Shown here piece by piece: positions 53,107-63,543 of a stretch of DNA of 63,948 nucleotides. Every line of letters starts with the position of its first letter. Position 1 is the first letter of the stretch. Location: positions 1 to 63,948 of the forward strand of contig JAIXXN010000015.1 of the NCBI GenBank assembly GCA_027490725.1. Reading direction: 5' to 3'. The translations under genes and the position numbers were made by a program. The notes below the pieces were generated by a model. The model saw nothing but the letters and a program-made list of their open reading frames with translations. It was not told the DNA's origin and made no database searches. The DNA comes from Oxalobacteraceae bacterium (GTDB lineage: Bacteria > Pseudomonadota > Gammaproteobacteria > Burkholderiales > Burkholderiaceae_D).

Positions 53107-54786
53107 ATGACCAATACACGACGCCGCTCCCTGCTCGGCGATGCTGCCGCTTCCGCCGCCGCGGCCGTAGCGGAAGCGCTGGCCGCTGCCGAAGCCCGTG
53201 CTGCCCGCACTGCCCGCACACCGCTAGAGCAGACTGGCGCGCTGGCGCCGGACGGCGCTGGCAGCAGTCCCGCCAGCAGCCTTGCTGCAGTCGCGCCTGG
53301 CGCTGGCGTAGCGAGCCCGTCCCGCGTGCGCCGCGCCGCACCGGCTGGCGCGCTGCTGGGCCTGTTATCGCGTGACTCCGGCGAAACGCTGATCGACCAG
53401 ATTGTGCGCTCGGTGGCGGCACGCATTGAAGACCGCTTGCTGCGCGGTGGCGCGCGCATGCCCTCGATCCGCGCGTTTGCGGCCAGCCATGGCGTGTCGG
53501 CCTTCACGGTGGTGGCCAGCTACGACAAGCTGGTGGCGACCGGCTATCTGGAGTCGCGCCGGGGCGCCGGTTTCTTTGTGCGCGAGCGTGCCAGCATGGC
53601 GCGCCAGCAGAGTACTGGCGCGATGCCAGCGCGGCACAGCAGCGGCTTCGAGGCGAAACCCATCGACGTGGTCTGGCTGGTGCGGAATATGTTCCGCCAG
53701 ATGCCGCATGCGCAGATGCCGGGCAGTGGCGTGCTGCCGTCCGACTGGCTCGATGGTACGGCGATCGCCAACGCCCTGAAAGCGGTGAGTCGCCAGAATG
53801 CCGGTGGTTTGCTCAGTTACGGTACACCGCAGGGCTTTCTGCCGCTGCGCCAGCAACTCCAGCACAAGCTGGCAGAACTCGAAATAGCCGCCGCGCCGGA
53901 GCAACTGATTACTACCGCTGGCGTTACCCAGGCCCTCGATCTGGTGGCGCGCGAATTCACCCAGCCCGGTGACACCATTTTTGTCGATGATCCAGCCTGG
54001 TTCCTGATGTTTGGCTCGTTTGCCGCGCTGGGCGCGAAAGTGGTCGGCATCCCGCGTCTGGCCGATGGCCCGGACATTGCCAAACTGGCCGAACTGGCGG
54101 CGCTGCACAAGCCCAAGCTATTCATCATCAACTCGGTGCTGCACAACCCGAGTTCTACCTCGCTGTCGGCGGCCAAGGCGTTTCAGGTGCTGCGGCTGGC
54201 GGAAGAACACGATTTTCTGATCGTCGAAGACGATATTTACTGTGATCTGCATCCCGGTAGTGCGGTGCAACCGGCCACCCGACTGGCAGCGCTGGACCAG
54301 CTGCAGCGGGTGATCTATCTGGGCGGCTTTTCCAAGACCATGGCGCCGAACCTGCGGGTCGGCTTTATCGCCACCTCGCTGGAGCGCGCCGAACGGCTGT
54401 CCGACCGCAAGATGCTGACCATGCTGACCACCAGCGATATCGGCGAACGGGTGGTCTACAAAGTGCTCTCGGATGGCACTTTCCGCAAGCATGCCGACCG
54501 CATGCGCGCCCGGCTGGACGGTTTGCGTGCCAAAACCATCCGCCAGATGGAGCGGGTCGGGCTGAGCGTGGATCTGGTGGCACCGGCCGGCATGTTTGTC
54601 TGGGTCGATGCCGCGTGCGATACCAATGTACTGGCCGAAAAAGCCATGGCGCAGAATCTGCTGCTGGCGCCGGGCAGCCTGTTTTCGCCAGCCCAGCTGC
54701 CTTCCACCCGGATGCGCCTGAACGTGGCAGCGATGCAGGATCCGCAGATCTGGCGATTCCTCGAAAGGGAGCTGATACGCTCTTGA
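53107..54786 (+). CDS. MocR-family regulator (GntR domain fused to aminotransferase)
   Basis: A 559-residue protein. An unusual Ala-rich N-terminal extension of about 80 residues (DAAASAAAAVAEALAAAEAR) precedes the GntR winged helix (RLLRGGARMPSIRAFAASHG, SYDKLVATGYLESRRGAGFF). The class-I aminotransferase domain has YGTPQGFLPLRQQLQHKL, ILHNPSS-type loop, IVEDDIYCDLHPGS and the PLP lysine in YLGGFSKTMAPNLRVGF. MocR proteins use PLP or an amino acid as effector. It is divergent from ridA and the aminotransferase, its likely targets. Confidence 0.92.
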   Translation: MTNTRRRSLLGDAAASAAAAVAEALAAAEARAARTARTPLEQTGALAPDGAGSSPASSLAAVAPGAGVASPSRVRRAAPAGALLGLLSRDSGETLIDQIVRSVAARIEDRLLRGGARMPSIRAFAASHGVSAFTVVASYDKLVATGYLESRRGAGFFVRERASMARQQSTGAMPARHSSGFEAKPIDVVWLVRNMFRQMPHAQMPGSGVLPSDWLDGTAIANALKAVSRQNAGGLLSYGTPQGFLPLRQQLQHKLAELEIAAAPEQLITTAGVTQALDLVAREFTQPGDTIFVDDPAWFLMFGSFAALGAKVVGIPRLADGPDIAKLAELAALHKPKLFIINSVLHNPSSTSLSAAKAFQVLRLAEEHDFLIVEDDIYCDLHPGSAVQPATRLAALDQLQRVIYLGGFSKTMAPNLRVGFIATSLERAERLSDRKMLTMLTTSDIGERVVYKVLSDGTFRKHADRMRARLDGLRAKTIRQMERVGLSVDLVAPAGMFVWVDAACDTNVLAEKAMAQNLLLAPGSLFSPAQLPSTRMRLNVAAMQDPQIWRFLERELIRS

Positions 54787-54922
54787 AATCAGCTGTTTCA
54801 TCCCCAATTTCAACGTACGTTTGCATTAAACGCAATGTTGTTCGCGGAAATCCGCACTAAAATTTGTAGCAATATTTGTACCAACATAAGACTATTCACA
54901 AGACTATTTGAGGCTTACCAAA

Positions 54923-56842
54923 ATGGCAGATACCGAAAAGCAGACCCTGGGTTTTCAAGCGGAAGTAAAGCAGTTGCTGCAACTGATGATTCACTCGCTG
55001 TACTCGAATAAAGAGATTTTCCTGCGCGAGCTGATTTCCAATGCATCCGACGCGTCGGACAAACTGCGCTTCGAAGCGATCAATAACGACGCTTTGTATG
55101 GCAATGACCATGAACTGAAAATCAAGGTCGCTTTTGACAAAGCGGCACGTACCATCACGATTTCGGACAACGGCATCGGCATGAGTCGTGACGAAGCGAT
55201 TTCGCATCTGGGCACCATCGCCAAGTCCGGCACCAAGGAATTCTTCGGCAAGCTGTCCGGCGACCAGCAGCAGGACGCGGCCCTGATTGGCCAGTTCGGC
55301 GTTGGCTTCTACTCCGGCTTCATCGTCGCTGACAAAATTACCGTAGAAACCCGTCGCGCCGGCGCTGCCGCGAGCGAAGGCGTGCGCTGGGAATCGGAAG
55401 GTCAGGGCGACTACTCGGTCGAACAGATCGAGAAAACCGGCCGTGGTACCGACATCATCCTGCACCTGCGCGAAGGTGAGGACGAGTTGCTGTCGTCGTG
55501 GAAGATCAAATCCATCATCCGTAAATACTCGGACCATATCTCCCTGCCGATCGTCATGCAGAAAGAAGAGTGGGACGAAGAGAAGAAGGAAACCGTCCTC
55601 AAAGACGAACTGGAAACCGTCAATCAGGCCAGCGCACTGTGGGCGCGCAGCAAATCCGAGATCACGCCGGAGCAGTACGACGAGTTCTACAAGCACGTGT
55701 CGCACGACTTCCAGTCGCCGCTGACGCATACCCACAACCGCGTGGAAGGCCGCAGCGAGTACACCCAGCTGCTGTACATTCCGGCCAAGGCGCCGTTTGA
55801 CCTGTGGGATCGCAACAAGCGTGGCGGCATCAAGCTGTACGTGAAACGCGTATTCATCATGGACGATGCCGAGCAGCTGATGCCAGCCTATCTGCGCATG
55901 GTGAAAGGCGTGATTGACTCGGCCGACCTGCCACTCAACGTGTCGCGTGAAATTCTGCAGGAATCGCGCGATGTGAAGGTGATCCGCGATGGTTCGACAA
56001 AACGCGTGATCGGCATGCTGGAAGAACTGGCCAATGCCGACGAGCAGGAGAAGAAGGATAAATACACCACCTTCTGGAAGGAATTCGGTCAGGTACTGAA
56101 AGAAGGTATCGGCGAAGACGCGACCAATAAGGACCGTCTGGCCAAGCTGCTGCGCTTCGCCTCGACCAGCAACGAGAACGACGAGCAGAACGTCTCGCTG
56201 GAACAGTATCTGGCGCGCGTCAAAGAAGGTCAGGACAAGATCTACTACGTCACGGCCGATAACTACGTGGCCGCGAAAAACAGCCCGCATCTGGAAATTT
56301 TCCGCAAAAAAGGCGTGGAAGTGCTGCTGCTGACCGACCGCGTGGATGAGTGGATGCTGTCCTTCCTGACCGAATTCGAAGGCAAGGAACTGGTATCCGT
56401 GGCCAAAGGCGGTCTGGATCTGGGCGCGCTGGAAGACGAAGCGGAGAAGAAACAGCACGAGGAAACGGAAAGCTCGTACAAGGATCTGGTTGGCAAAATG
56501 AAGGAAGCGCTGGCCGATAAAGCCAAGGACGTGCGCGTCACCTTCCGTCTGACCGATTCGCCAGCCTGTCTGGTGGCCGACGAGCACGAGTTGTCGGGCA
56601 ATCTGCTGCGCATGCTGAAAGCGGCGGGTCAGAACGCTCCGGAATCGAAGCCTATTCTGGAAATTAACCCGAATCACCCGCTGGTGACGCGCCTCAAGTA
56701 TCAGGATGCCGGTGCCGGTTTCAACGACTGGGCCAATATCCTGTTCGATCAGGCTTTGCTGGCCGAAGGCGGTTCGCTCAGCGATCCGGCGACCTTCGTC
56801 AAGCGTCTCAATGAAATGCTGCTGAACGGCGCCGCCAAGTAA
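54923..56842 (+). CDS. htpG: Chaperone HtpG (Hsp90)
   Basis: A 639-residue Hsp90. The GHKL ATP site has [40 protein letters not shown] and [17 protein letters not shown]. The middle-domain catalytic arginine lies in [20 protein letters not shown], and the C-terminal dimerisation domain ends [11 protein letters not shown]. Length is usual for the family. Start at ATG 54923. Confidence 0.98.
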   Translation: MADTEKQTLGFQAEVKQLLQLMIHSLYSNKEIFLRELISNASDASDKLRFEAINNDALYGNDHELKIKVAFDKAARTITISDNGIGMSRDEAISHLGTIAKSGTKEFFGKLSGDQQQDAALIGQFGVGFYSGFIVADKITVETRRAGAAASEGVRWESEGQGDYSVEQIEKTGRGTDIILHLREGEDELLSSWKIKSIIRKYSDHISLPIVMQKEEWDEEKKETVLKDELETVNQASALWARSKSEITPEQYDEFYKHVSHDFQSPLTHTHNRVEGRSEYTQLLYIPAKAPFDLWDRNKRGGIKLYVKRVFIMDDAEQLMPAYLRMVKGVIDSADLPLNVSREILQESRDVKVIRDGSTKRVIGMLEELANADEQEKKDKYTTFWKEFGQVLKEGIGEDATNKDRLAKLLRFASTSNENDEQNVSLEQYLARVKEGQDKIYYVTADNYVAAKNSPHLEIFRKKGVEVLLLTDRVDEWMLSFLTEFEGKELVSVAKGGLDLGALEDEAEKKQHEETESSYKDLVGKMKEALADKAKDVRVTFRLTDSPACLVADEHELSGNLLRMLKAAGQNAPESKPILEINPNHPLVTRLKYQDAGAGFNDWANILFDQALLAEGGSLSDPATFVKRLNEMLLNGAAK

Positions 56843-56904
56843 GTCCCCCAGCCCCCGGTGTATGTTATGTTTGCTCTTTTGCAAGCATAACCACCGGGGG
56901 TAGT

Positions 56905-58956
56905 ATGAAGCGATACGCAGTCTTACTCAGTAGCGTCCTGATTCTGCTGGCGCCGCTGGTGCAGGCACAGCAAGCACCTGCCACGCCGGCTATCCCGGCT
57001 GCGCCCCTTGCCCCGGTCAGCCTGCCGTCACCACCTCTCGCACCACCTCTCGCCCCACCTTTGTATCCCGCCTTGACTAGCGAAACGCCGGACGAGTTTC
57101 ACGCGCCGGTCGAGCAGTTCGATTACGTCAAACGCAGCGTGATGATTCCGATGCGCGATGGCGTCAAGCTACATACCGTTATCATCGTGCCCCGTGGCGC
57201 CAGCCGTGCGCCGATTCTGCTCACCCGCACGCCGTACAACGCTGCCGAACTGACGGCGCACGCGGAAAGCTCGCAGCTGGAGTCCATTCTGCAGGGCTAC
57301 GACAATGCCGCCGATGTGGTGGTGCAGGGCGGCTATATCCGCGTGATGCAGGATGTGCGCGGCAAGCACGGCTCGGAAGGCGATTACGTGATGAACCGGC
57401 CGCTGGCCGGTAGCAGTTTCAATCCCACCCCGGTTGATCATTCCACCGACAGCTGGGATACCATCGAATGGCTGATCCACAACATCCCTGAATCGAACGG
57501 CAAGCTCGGCATCATCGGCATTTCCTATGATGGCTATTTGCCGCTGATGGCGCTGGTGCGCCCCCATCCGGCCCTGAAAGCATCGGTGCCGATGAATCCC
57601 ATGGTGGATGGCTGGCGGGGCGATGACTGGTTCCACAATGGCGCGTTCCGGCAAGTGAATCTGGCCTATATTCTGGAGCAGGTCGCCACCCGCCATGGCG
57701 ATGCCAAGTGGTTCAGCAGTCACTACGATGACTACGATACCTTTCTGAGCGCGGGCTCGGCGGGTGCGCTGGCCCGTCAGCGCGGGCTCGAGCAACTAGG
57801 CTTCTGGCGCAAGCTATCCGCCCATCCCGATTACGACCAGTTCTGGAGCGAGCAGGCCATGGATCAGCTGCTGGCACGCCAGCCGGTGACGGTGCCGACC
57901 ATGCTGGTGCACAGCTGGTGGGATGCGGAGGATATCTATGGTGCGCTGGCCGTGTACCGCGCCATCAAGCCGCAGGATAGGGATAATCAGGTATTTCTGG
58001 TGATGGGGCCGTGGGATCATGGTGGCGCCATCGGCGAAGGCAGTAAGCTCGGTGCACTGCGCTTCGGTAGCGATACAGCCGGGTACTTCCGCCAGCAGAT
58101 TCTGCGGCCATTTCTCGATCATTACCTGAAAGACGAGGCGCCGCCGCTGAGCATTGCGCCCGTGTCGGCCTTTGAAACGGGGAGTAACCAGTGGCGCTCC
58201 CTCAAGCAGTGGCCCAGCGGCTGTAATAGTGCTTGCACCACTACCCCGACTGCGCTGCGTCTGAGCGCGCAGGGCAAGCTGAGCCTGAACCGGCTGGCAG
58301 TGCCTGCCGCCAGCGTGACGACACCCACCCAGCCGCTGGCCTATGACGAATATGTGTCCGATCCCGCCAAACCAGTGCCCTACCGTGCGCGTCCCATCAT
58401 GGCGGTCGGTTACGACGAAGCCAAAGGGCAGAGCTGGCCACGCTGGCTGGTGGACGACCAGCGCGAAGCGTCCGGCCGGCCTGATGTCTTGAGTTATACC
58501 AGCGCGGTGCTGACGGCGCCCGTCAAAATCAGTGGCGAGCCAATCGCCCGTCTGCTGGCCTCCACCAGTGGCACCGATGCCGACTGGGTGGTCAAACTGA
58601 TCGATGTGTATCCCGATCAGGTCGCCGCGCAGCCGGAAATGGGTGGCTACCAGCTGATGGTGTCGGCCGACATCTTCCGTGGCCGCTACCGTGAAACGCT
58701 GACCCAGGCGCGACCTCTGAGCGCTGACACGCCGCTGGCATACCAGTTTGCCTTGCCAGCGGCCAACCACGTATTCCTGCCGGGCCATCGCATCATGGTG
58801 CAGATCCAGTCCAGCTGGTTCCCCCTGTATGACCGCAATCCGCAAACTTTTGTACCGAATATCCTGTTTGCCCAGCCGGTCGATTATCGCAAAGCCACCC
58901 AGCGCATCTATCACGATAGCTATATCGAACTGCCGCTGATCACTAGCAAGCGCTGA
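56905..58956 (+). CDS. CocE/NonD-family hydrolase, exported
   Basis: A 683-residue serine hydrolase of the X-Pro dipeptidyl peptidase fold. The signal peptide is residues 1-22 (ending VQAQ), then a Pro/Leu-rich linker with in-frame repeats. The nucleophile elbow is GIIGISYDGYLPLMAL (near residue 207); the probable acid and histidine are in SWWDAEDIYGAL and MGPWDHGGAIGEG. A jelly-roll C-terminal domain follows. The family includes cocaine esterase and peptidases/glutaryl acylases; the substrate is not clear. Confidence 0.9.
   Translation: MKRYAVLLSSVLILLAPLVQAQQAPATPAIPAAPLAPVSLPSPPLAPPLAPPLYPALTSETPDEFHAPVEQFDYVKRSVMIPMRDGVKLHTVIIVPRGASRAPILLTRTPYNAAELTAHAESSQLESILQGYDNAADVVVQGGYIRVMQDVRGKHGSEGDYVMNRPLAGSSFNPTPVDHSTDSWDTIEWLIHNIPESNGKLGIIGISYDGYLPLMALVRPHPALKASVPMNPMVDGWRGDDWFHNGAFRQVNLAYILEQVATRHGDAKWFSSHYDDYDTFLSAGSAGALARQRGLEQLGFWRKLSAHPDYDQFWSEQAMDQLLARQPVTVPTMLVHSWWDAEDIYGALAVYRAIKPQDRDNQVFLVMGPWDHGGAIGEGSKLGALRFGSDTAGYFRQQILRPFLDHYLKDEAPPLSIAPVSAFETGSNQWRSLKQWPSGCNSACTTTPTALRLSAQGKLSLNRLAVPAASVTTPTQPLAYDEYVSDPAKPVPYRARPIMAVGYDEAKGQSWPRWLVDDQREASGRPDVLSYTSAVLTAPVKISGEPIARLLASTSGTDADWVVKLIDVYPDQVAAQPEMGGYQLMVSADIFRGRYRETLTQARPLSADTPLAYQFALPAANHVFLPGHRIMVQIQSSWFPLYDRNPQTFVPNILFAQPVDYRKATQRIYHDSYIELPLITSKR
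57031..57060. repeat. 12-bp in-frame tandem repeat (CCACCTCTCGCM x2.5)
   Basis: Two full copies and half a third encode PPLAPPLAPP in the linker of the exported hydrolase. Confidence 0.85.
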
Positions 58957-59000
58957 GCCGCGTGTAATGCAATTTCGCGATGGCGACGCCTTAGGCTGAC

Positions 59001-59885
59001 TTACAGCTCGGTGCGCAAGGCGAACAGTTCGGGGAACAGCACCACGTCGAGCATCTTGCGCAGATAGCTAACCCCGGCGGTGCCGCCGGTACCGGTCTTG
59101 AAGCCGATGATCCGTTCCACCGTGCTGACATGGCGGAAGCGCCAGAAGCGGAAGGCGGTTTCCAGATCCACCAGTTTCTCGGCCAGTTCATACAGTGCCC
59201 AGTAGCGCTGCGGGTCGCCATACACGGTCAGCCAAGCCTGCTTGACGGAGTCATCGGCCCTGGTGGGCTGGGTCCAGTCGGCGTTCAGGCGTTCCGCTGC
59301 AATCGGCAAGCCGTTGCGAGCCAGTAATTTGATGGCTTCGTCATAGACCGACGGCGTGCGCAGCGCCTGATCGAGCAGGGTGAAGGTGGGCGTGTTGCTG
59401 GCATGGACGTTGAGCAGCGCGGCATTCTTGTTACCAAGAATGAACTCGATCTCGCGGTACTGATAGGACTGGAAGCCGGACGACGCACCCAGATACGGCC
59501 GGATGGCGGTGTATTCGGGCGGGGTCATGGTGGCCAGCACATCCCAGGCATGCACCAGCTGATCCATGATGCGGGCCACGCGGGCCAGCATTTTGAAGGC
59601 CGGCGGCAGATCGTCGGCCTGCAGGTGACTGCGCACGGCGTGCATCTCGTGCAGCATCAGCTTCATCCACAGTTCGCTGGTCTGGTGCTGGACGATGAAC
59701 AGCATTTCATTGTGATTCGGCGACAGCGGGTGCTGGGCGGACAGAATCTGCTCCAGTCCCAGATAGTCGCCGTAGCTCATGTCGTTGCTGAAGTCCATCT
59801 GGGCGCCGTGCCATTGCTGGCCGGCGGCGGGCGCCGGGCTGGCATGCATCGGGCAGCCACTAGGCGGGTTGTTGGGTGCGGTCAT
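59001..59885 (-). CDS. kynA: Tryptophan 2,3-dioxygenase KynA
   Basis: A 294-residue heme enzyme. Motifs: [40 protein letters not shown] (substrate-binding region and catalytic histidine), [20 protein letters not shown] and the proximal-heme histidine in [20 protein letters not shown]. It opens the indole ring of tryptophan to N-formylkynurenine. It lies 12 nt after kynU; the formamidase is not adjacent. Confidence 0.96.
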   Translation of the reverse strand: MTAPNNPPSGCPMHASPAPAAGQQWHGAQMDFSNDMSYGDYLGLEQILSAQHPLSPNHNEMLFIVQHQTSELWMKLMLHEMHAVRSHLQADDLPPAFKMLARVARIMDQLVHAWDVLATMTPPEYTAIRPYLGASSGFQSYQYREIEFILGNKNAALLNVHASNTPTFTLLDQALRTPSVYDEAIKLLARNGLPIAAERLNADWTQPTRADDSVKQAWLTVYGDPQRYWALYELAEKLVDLETAFRFWRFRHVSTVERIIGFKTGTGGTAGVSYLRKMLDVVLFPELFALRTEL

Positions 59886-59897
59886 AGTGGTCTCGTT

Positions 59898-61148
59898 TCA
59901 GGTGACGGCGTCGCGTCGGGCATTGATATCGTAGGTCTGGCGCTCCAGAATGTCGGACAGAATCTCGACCGCATCCCAGACATCGGTAAAACTGGTGTAC
60001 AGCGGCGTGAAGCCGAAGCGCATGATGGCCGGTTCACGGTAGTCGCCGATCACGCCCCGGGCGATCAGGGCCGCCATCACCGCATAGCCATGCGGATGGG
60101 TGAAGCTGACATGGCTACCGCGGCGCGCATGCTCGCGTGGCGTGACCAGTCCCAGCGGGTGAGCCGCGCAGCGTTGCTCGACCAGGGTAATAAACAGGTC
60201 GGTCAGGGCCAGCGACTTGGCGCGGATCGCCTCCATACTGGTCAGCTCGAACACGTCCAGCCCGCATTCCACCATGGCCAGCGATACCACCGGCTGGGTG
60301 CCGCACAAGGCGCGCGCAATGCCCTTGGCGGGCGCGAAGTCCGGCGCCATGGCGAACGGTGCCGCATGGCCCCACCAGCCCGACAGCGGTTGCTGGAAGC
60401 GCGCCTGGTGTTTTGCCGGCACCCAGATAAAGGCCGGTGCACCGGGGCCGCCATTCAGATACTTATAGGTGCAGCCCACTGCCAGATCGGCGCCGTCGGC
60501 ATGCAGGTCGACGGGCACGGCACCGGCCGAGTGCGCCAGATCCCAGATAATCAGTGCGCCGGCCGCGTGGGCGAGGGCGCTGGTGGCGCGCATATCGTGC
60601 TGGTAACCGCTGCGGTAATTGACGTGGGTCAGCATCACCACGGCGGTATCGGCGCCGATGGCATCGGCCAGTTCGGCCACATCGTCGATCAGGCGCACGC
60701 TGTAGCCGCGATCTAGCCACTGGCTCAGGCCCTGCGCCATATAGATATCGGTCGGGAAATTGGAACGCTCGGTGACGATCACCCGGCGCGTTGCGCGCGC
60801 CGGATCGCTGGCCTGCATGTGCAGTGCTGCAGCCAGTGCCTTGAACAGATTCACCGAGGTGGTATCGGTGACCACCACTTCACCAGCGGCGGCACCGATC
60901 AGCGGCGCCAGCCGGTTGCCGAGTCGGCCGGGCAGATCAAACCAGCCAGCACTATTCCAGCTGCGAATCAGATCGTGGCCCCATTCGCGGGCGATGACTT
61001 GCTGCGCGCGGCTGAGGGCGGCATGGGGGCGGGCACCCAGCGAGTTGCCATCCAGATAAATTACACCGGCGGGCAGATCGAACTGGGCACGCAGAGGCGC
61101 GAGCGGATCGAGCGCGTCGCGGGCGAGGCATGCATTGCGAGTTGTCAT
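59898..61148 (-). CDS. kynU: Kynureninase KynU
   Basis: A 416-residue PLP enzyme. Motifs: [55 protein letters not shown] and the PLP lysine in [20 protein letters not shown]. It cleaves kynurenine (and 3-hydroxykynurenine) to anthranilate and alanine. With kynA it forms a tryptophan-to-anthranilate operon, divergent from the flagellar master genes. Confidence 0.96.
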   Translation of the reverse strand: MTTRNACLARDALDPLAPLRAQFDLPAGVIYLDGNSLGARPHAALSRAQQVIAREWGHDLIRSWNSAGWFDLPGRLGNRLAPLIGAAAGEVVVTDTTSVNLFKALAAALHMQASDPARATRRVIVTERSNFPTDIYMAQGLSQWLDRGYSVRLIDDVAELADAIGADTAVVMLTHVNYRSGYQHDMRATSALAHAAGALIIWDLAHSAGAVPVDLHADGADLAVGCTYKYLNGGPGAPAFIWVPAKHQARFQQPLSGWWGHAAPFAMAPDFAPAKGIARALCGTQPVVSLAMVECGLDVFELTSMEAIRAKSLALTDLFITLVEQRCAAHPLGLVTPREHARRGSHVSFTHPHGYAVMAALIARGVIGDYREPAIMRFGFTPLYTSFTDVWDAVEILSDILERQTYDINARRDAVT

Positions 61149-61320
61149 TTTGTAACTTTCTTGCAGTGGATCGATACTTTAAGCTTCAATAAATTGCCAA
61201 GGATGCCAGTGTAACAGGTCGGCAGGGCTTTTTTAGCCCCTCGACATAGGCTGGAACCCGCATGGCGCCGTGCTTTGCGAACTTTTTTAAATTTTTTTTC
61301 GATTTTTTTCAAAAAAACCC

Positions 61321-61347
61321 TAAAGTTCCCCAAAACCCTGCCGATAC
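61321..61347 (+). promoter_or_regulatory. Sigma-28 (FliA)-type promoter 1 upstream of flhD
   Basis: TAAAGTTC at 61321-61328, an 11-nt spacer, and GCCGATAC at 61340-61347. The consensus TAAAGTTT-N11-GCCGATAA is matched at 14 of 16 positions with ideal spacing. A T-rich tract lies upstream. Confidence 0.75.
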
Positions 61348-61427
61348 CCATTACAAGATACGCAGAAAAGCGTCTCGTGGCAGTCAAAAAAAGCGCAAAT
61401 ATTTTTAAATTATTTTCGCTGGAACCC

Positions 61428-61454
61428 TAAAGTTCCTGAAAAAGCTGCCGTTAC
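61428..61454 (+). promoter_or_regulatory. Sigma-28 (FliA)-type promoter 2 upstream of flhD
   Basis: TAAAGTTC at 61428-61435, an 11-nt spacer, and GCCGTTAC at 61447-61454, 107 nt after the first. The flanks repeat those of promoter 1 imperfectly: a T/A-rich tract ending TTTTCG before it, and AGAT-GCA-AAAAG-GTC after it. Confidence 0.7.
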
Positions 61455-61624
61455 AGGCTTAGATGTAGCAAAAAAGAGTCGCTAGAAACGGAATTTTTAT
61501 TTCACAGCAGGGCTTTTTTTGAAGATCGAAAACCGCAAAAAACCTACGCCGCAAGGGCGTGGATGAGTGATCGGCGAGTGTTTGTCAGACAAACACCGAC
61601 TGGTTGCGCTCGTCATTTCCTGGA

Positions 61625-61659
61625 AAAAAATACGGAGTTTGTCTACTACTCCGATTTTT
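61625..61659 (+). terminator. Terminator-like hairpin between sigma-28 promoters and flhD
   Basis: An A run plus CGGAGT (61633-61638) pairs with ACTCCG (61648-61653), followed directly by ATTTTT. It could end short transcripts started at the two sigma-28 promoters, or attenuate flhDC. The A run on the left makes it potentially bidirectional. Confidence 0.6.
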
Positions 61660-61734
61660 GTTGCTCACGCAGAATGTATCTCACTGGAAACGCAAATGTG
61701 TTCCGCAGTGTGGATAACGGACTAGGAGATGGAA

Positions 61735-62052
61735 ATGACTGCTAACGATATGATGGCTGAAATTCGCGATGCCAACCTGAGCTACCTGATGCTTGCTCAG
61801 CAAATGATTCGCGCTGATAAAGTCACGGCAATCTTTCGCCTGGGCATCGCTGCCGAAATCGCTGACCTGATCGAAGGCATGAGCAATGCGCAGATTCTGA
61901 AGCTCGCTGGCGGCAATATGATGCTGGCCCGCTTCCGCTTCGATGACAGCGCCATCCTGTCGATGCTGACCAATTACAATAAAGACCGCGTACTGGCCCA
62001 GTCGCACGCCGCCATCCTGATGGCCGGTCAGCCAGTCGAAGAAATCGCGTAA
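61735..62052 (+). CDS. flhD: Flagellar master regulator subunit FlhD
   Basis: A 105-residue helical protein. AGGAG lies 6 nt before ATG 61735; an ATG at 61729 overlaps that site too closely. The family core is [40 protein letters not shown] and [12 protein letters not shown]. With FlhC it forms the heterohexameric activator of class II flagellar promoters. Confidence 0.96.
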   Translation: MTANDMMAEIRDANLSYLMLAQQMIRADKVTAIFRLGIAAEIADLIEGMSNAQILKLAGGNMMLARFRFDDSAILSMLTNYNKDRVLAQSHAAILMAGQPVEEIA

Positions 62053-62081
62053 TTGCCCACTTTTACAGCGGAGTGCAGATC

Positions 62082-62627
62082 ATGTCCAAGAAAAGCGTAG
62101 TGACGGAAGCCCAGGAAATTCAGCTGGCCATCGAACTGATCCAACTCGGTGCGCGCCTGCAATTGCTGGAATCGGAAGTCTCGCTGTCGCGTGAACGTCT
62201 GCTCAAGCTGTACAAAGAACTGCGTGGCGTGTCGCCACCGAAAGGGATGTTGCCATTTTCGACAGACTGGTTCCTGACCTGGCAGCCGAACATCCATTCC
62301 TCGCTGTTCATGAATATCCATAAGTTTCTGACCGAACATGCAGGCGCCACTGGCATCGAAGCCGTGATGAAAGCCTATAAACTGTATCTGGAGCAGATGC
62401 CGCCGGAACCGGGCGAAGAGCCGTTGCTGTCGCTGACCCGCGCCTGGACGCTGGTGCGTTTCTTCAGCAGCAAAATGCTGGAACTGGCGCCTTGCGGTAA
62501 ATGCCAGGGTAAATTCGTGGTCAACACCATGGACCTGCATGGTAGTTATGTTTGCGGCCTGTGCCACATGCCATCGCGCGCCGGTAAAACCAAAAAAGCC
62601 CGCGACGCTGATCAACTGGCCGCGTGA
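62082..62627 (+). CDS. flhC: Flagellar master regulator subunit FlhC
   Basis: A 181-residue protein 29 nt after flhD. Blocks: [40 protein letters not shown], and the zinc site cysteines in [10 protein letters not shown] and [12 protein letters not shown]. It is the DNA-binding partner of FlhD. Its stop overlaps the GTG of the next gene. Confidence 0.97.
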   Translation: MSKKSVVTEAQEIQLAIELIQLGARLQLLESEVSLSRERLLKLYKELRGVSPPKGMLPFSTDWFLTWQPNIHSSLFMNIHKFLTEHAGATGIEAVMKAYKLYLEQMPPEPGEEPLLSLTRAWTLVRFFSSKMLELAPCGKCQGKFVVNTMDLHGSYVCGLCHMPSRAGKTKKARDADQLAA

Positions 62628-63412
62628 CATCTCCAGCTAGTCATCTCTCCTATTTGCAGCGCGTAGGGCGGGCTCCCGCCGTACGCGCTTTGCTTATTCA
62701 GGCAGTCAGCATGCCGCTGACCCTGCTAACGCTGTATGGTTTAGCGCGCCTGCACTTTCCCCTCAATGACTATAGTCCCGTGCTGCTGCAGGGTGGCTGG
62801 GCCGGCCTGCTGACCTGGCGTCTCGGACTGGCGCGCTGGTGGCGCTGGATACAACTGCTGTTTCCGGCTGCCTTGCTACTGGCGCTGACCCTGCAGTTGC
62901 CGCCATGGCTGTTTCTGGTGGCGTTCTTACTGTCACTGGGCTGGTACTGGTCTACCTTCCGCACCCAGGTGCCGTACTACCCGTCCACCCCGGTAATCTG
63001 GGATGCCGTACGTCAAGTATTGCCAGCTGATCAGGCGGTGCGCATGATCGATATCGGCAGTGGCCTCGGTGGTCTGGTGCTGTATCTGGCGCGCCAGCGG
63101 CCGCAGGCGGACTGCGTCGGAATCGAACTGGCGCCTTTGCCGTGGCTGTATAGCTGGCTGCGCGCGCGCCTGAGTGGTAGTCGTGCCCGTTTCGTACTGG
63201 GGGACTACGAGAAACTTGATTTTGCCCAGTTTCAGCTGGTGTTCGCCTATCTGTCGCCAGCCGCCATGAGCGCCCTATGGCGCAAGGCGCGTACCGAGAT
63301 GCTGCCCGGCAGTATGCTACTTAGTTACGAATTCGTCATTGAGGGGCAGGCGCCGGATCAGACCATCTATGCCACAGAGAATGGCAAGCCCCTTTACTTA
63401 TGGTACTTTTAA
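62624..63412 (+). CDS. Membrane-anchored SAM-dependent methyltransferase
   Basis: A 262-residue protein starting at GTG 62624, overlapping the flhC stop (GTGA). Three to four membrane segments occupy residues 20-105. A class I methyltransferase domain follows with motif [21 protein letters not shown] and [16 protein letters not shown]. The place between flhC and motA suggests a motility link, but the substrate is unknown. Confidence 0.82.
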   Translation: MTSPASHLSYLQRVGRAPAVRALLIQAVSMPLTLLTLYGLARLHFPLNDYSPVLLQGGWAGLLTWRLGLARWWRWIQLLFPAALLLALTLQLPPWLFLVAFLLSLGWYWSTFRTQVPYYPSTPVIWDAVRQVLPADQAVRMIDIGSGLGGLVLYLARQRPQADCVGIELAPLPWLYSWLRARLSGSRARFVLGDYEKLDFAQFQLVFAYLSPAAMSALWRKARTEMLPGSMLLSYEFVIEGQAPDQTIYATENGKPLYLWYF

Positions 63413-63543
63413 GCATCATTTCGCGTTATTCTCTTGCCCACGCCCCCCGACTCACGCTATTGTAGTTCCATATGTAAATTTTATTGAAACCGGACGCCAC
63501 ATTGCGGCGCACATCTCTGGTTTCACTCTAGGGAGGCGGGCAC

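Larger units (their letters stand above)
61149..61734. other. Long divergent leader between kynU and flhD
   Basis: This stretch of nearly 590 nt has no gene. From left to right: short kynU promoter zone; AGGGCT/AGCCCCT hairpin near 61225-61241; runs of T; two sigma-28-type promoters in a degenerate tandem unit of about 107 bp; a perfect GTGTTTGT/ACAAACAC inverted repeat (61578-61596); a terminator-like hairpin (61625-61659); and the flhD ribosome site. Confidence 0.7.

Noticed and set aside
54896..56884. A 662-codon open frame antisense to htpG
   Set aside because: HtpG motifs on the plus strand are unmistakable; the antisense product is low-complexity histidine/glutamine/phenylalanine sequence.
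63413..63543. Possible sigma-28 promoter before motA
   Set aside because: TAAATTTT is followed by GCCACATT at the wrong spacing; the match is too poor.
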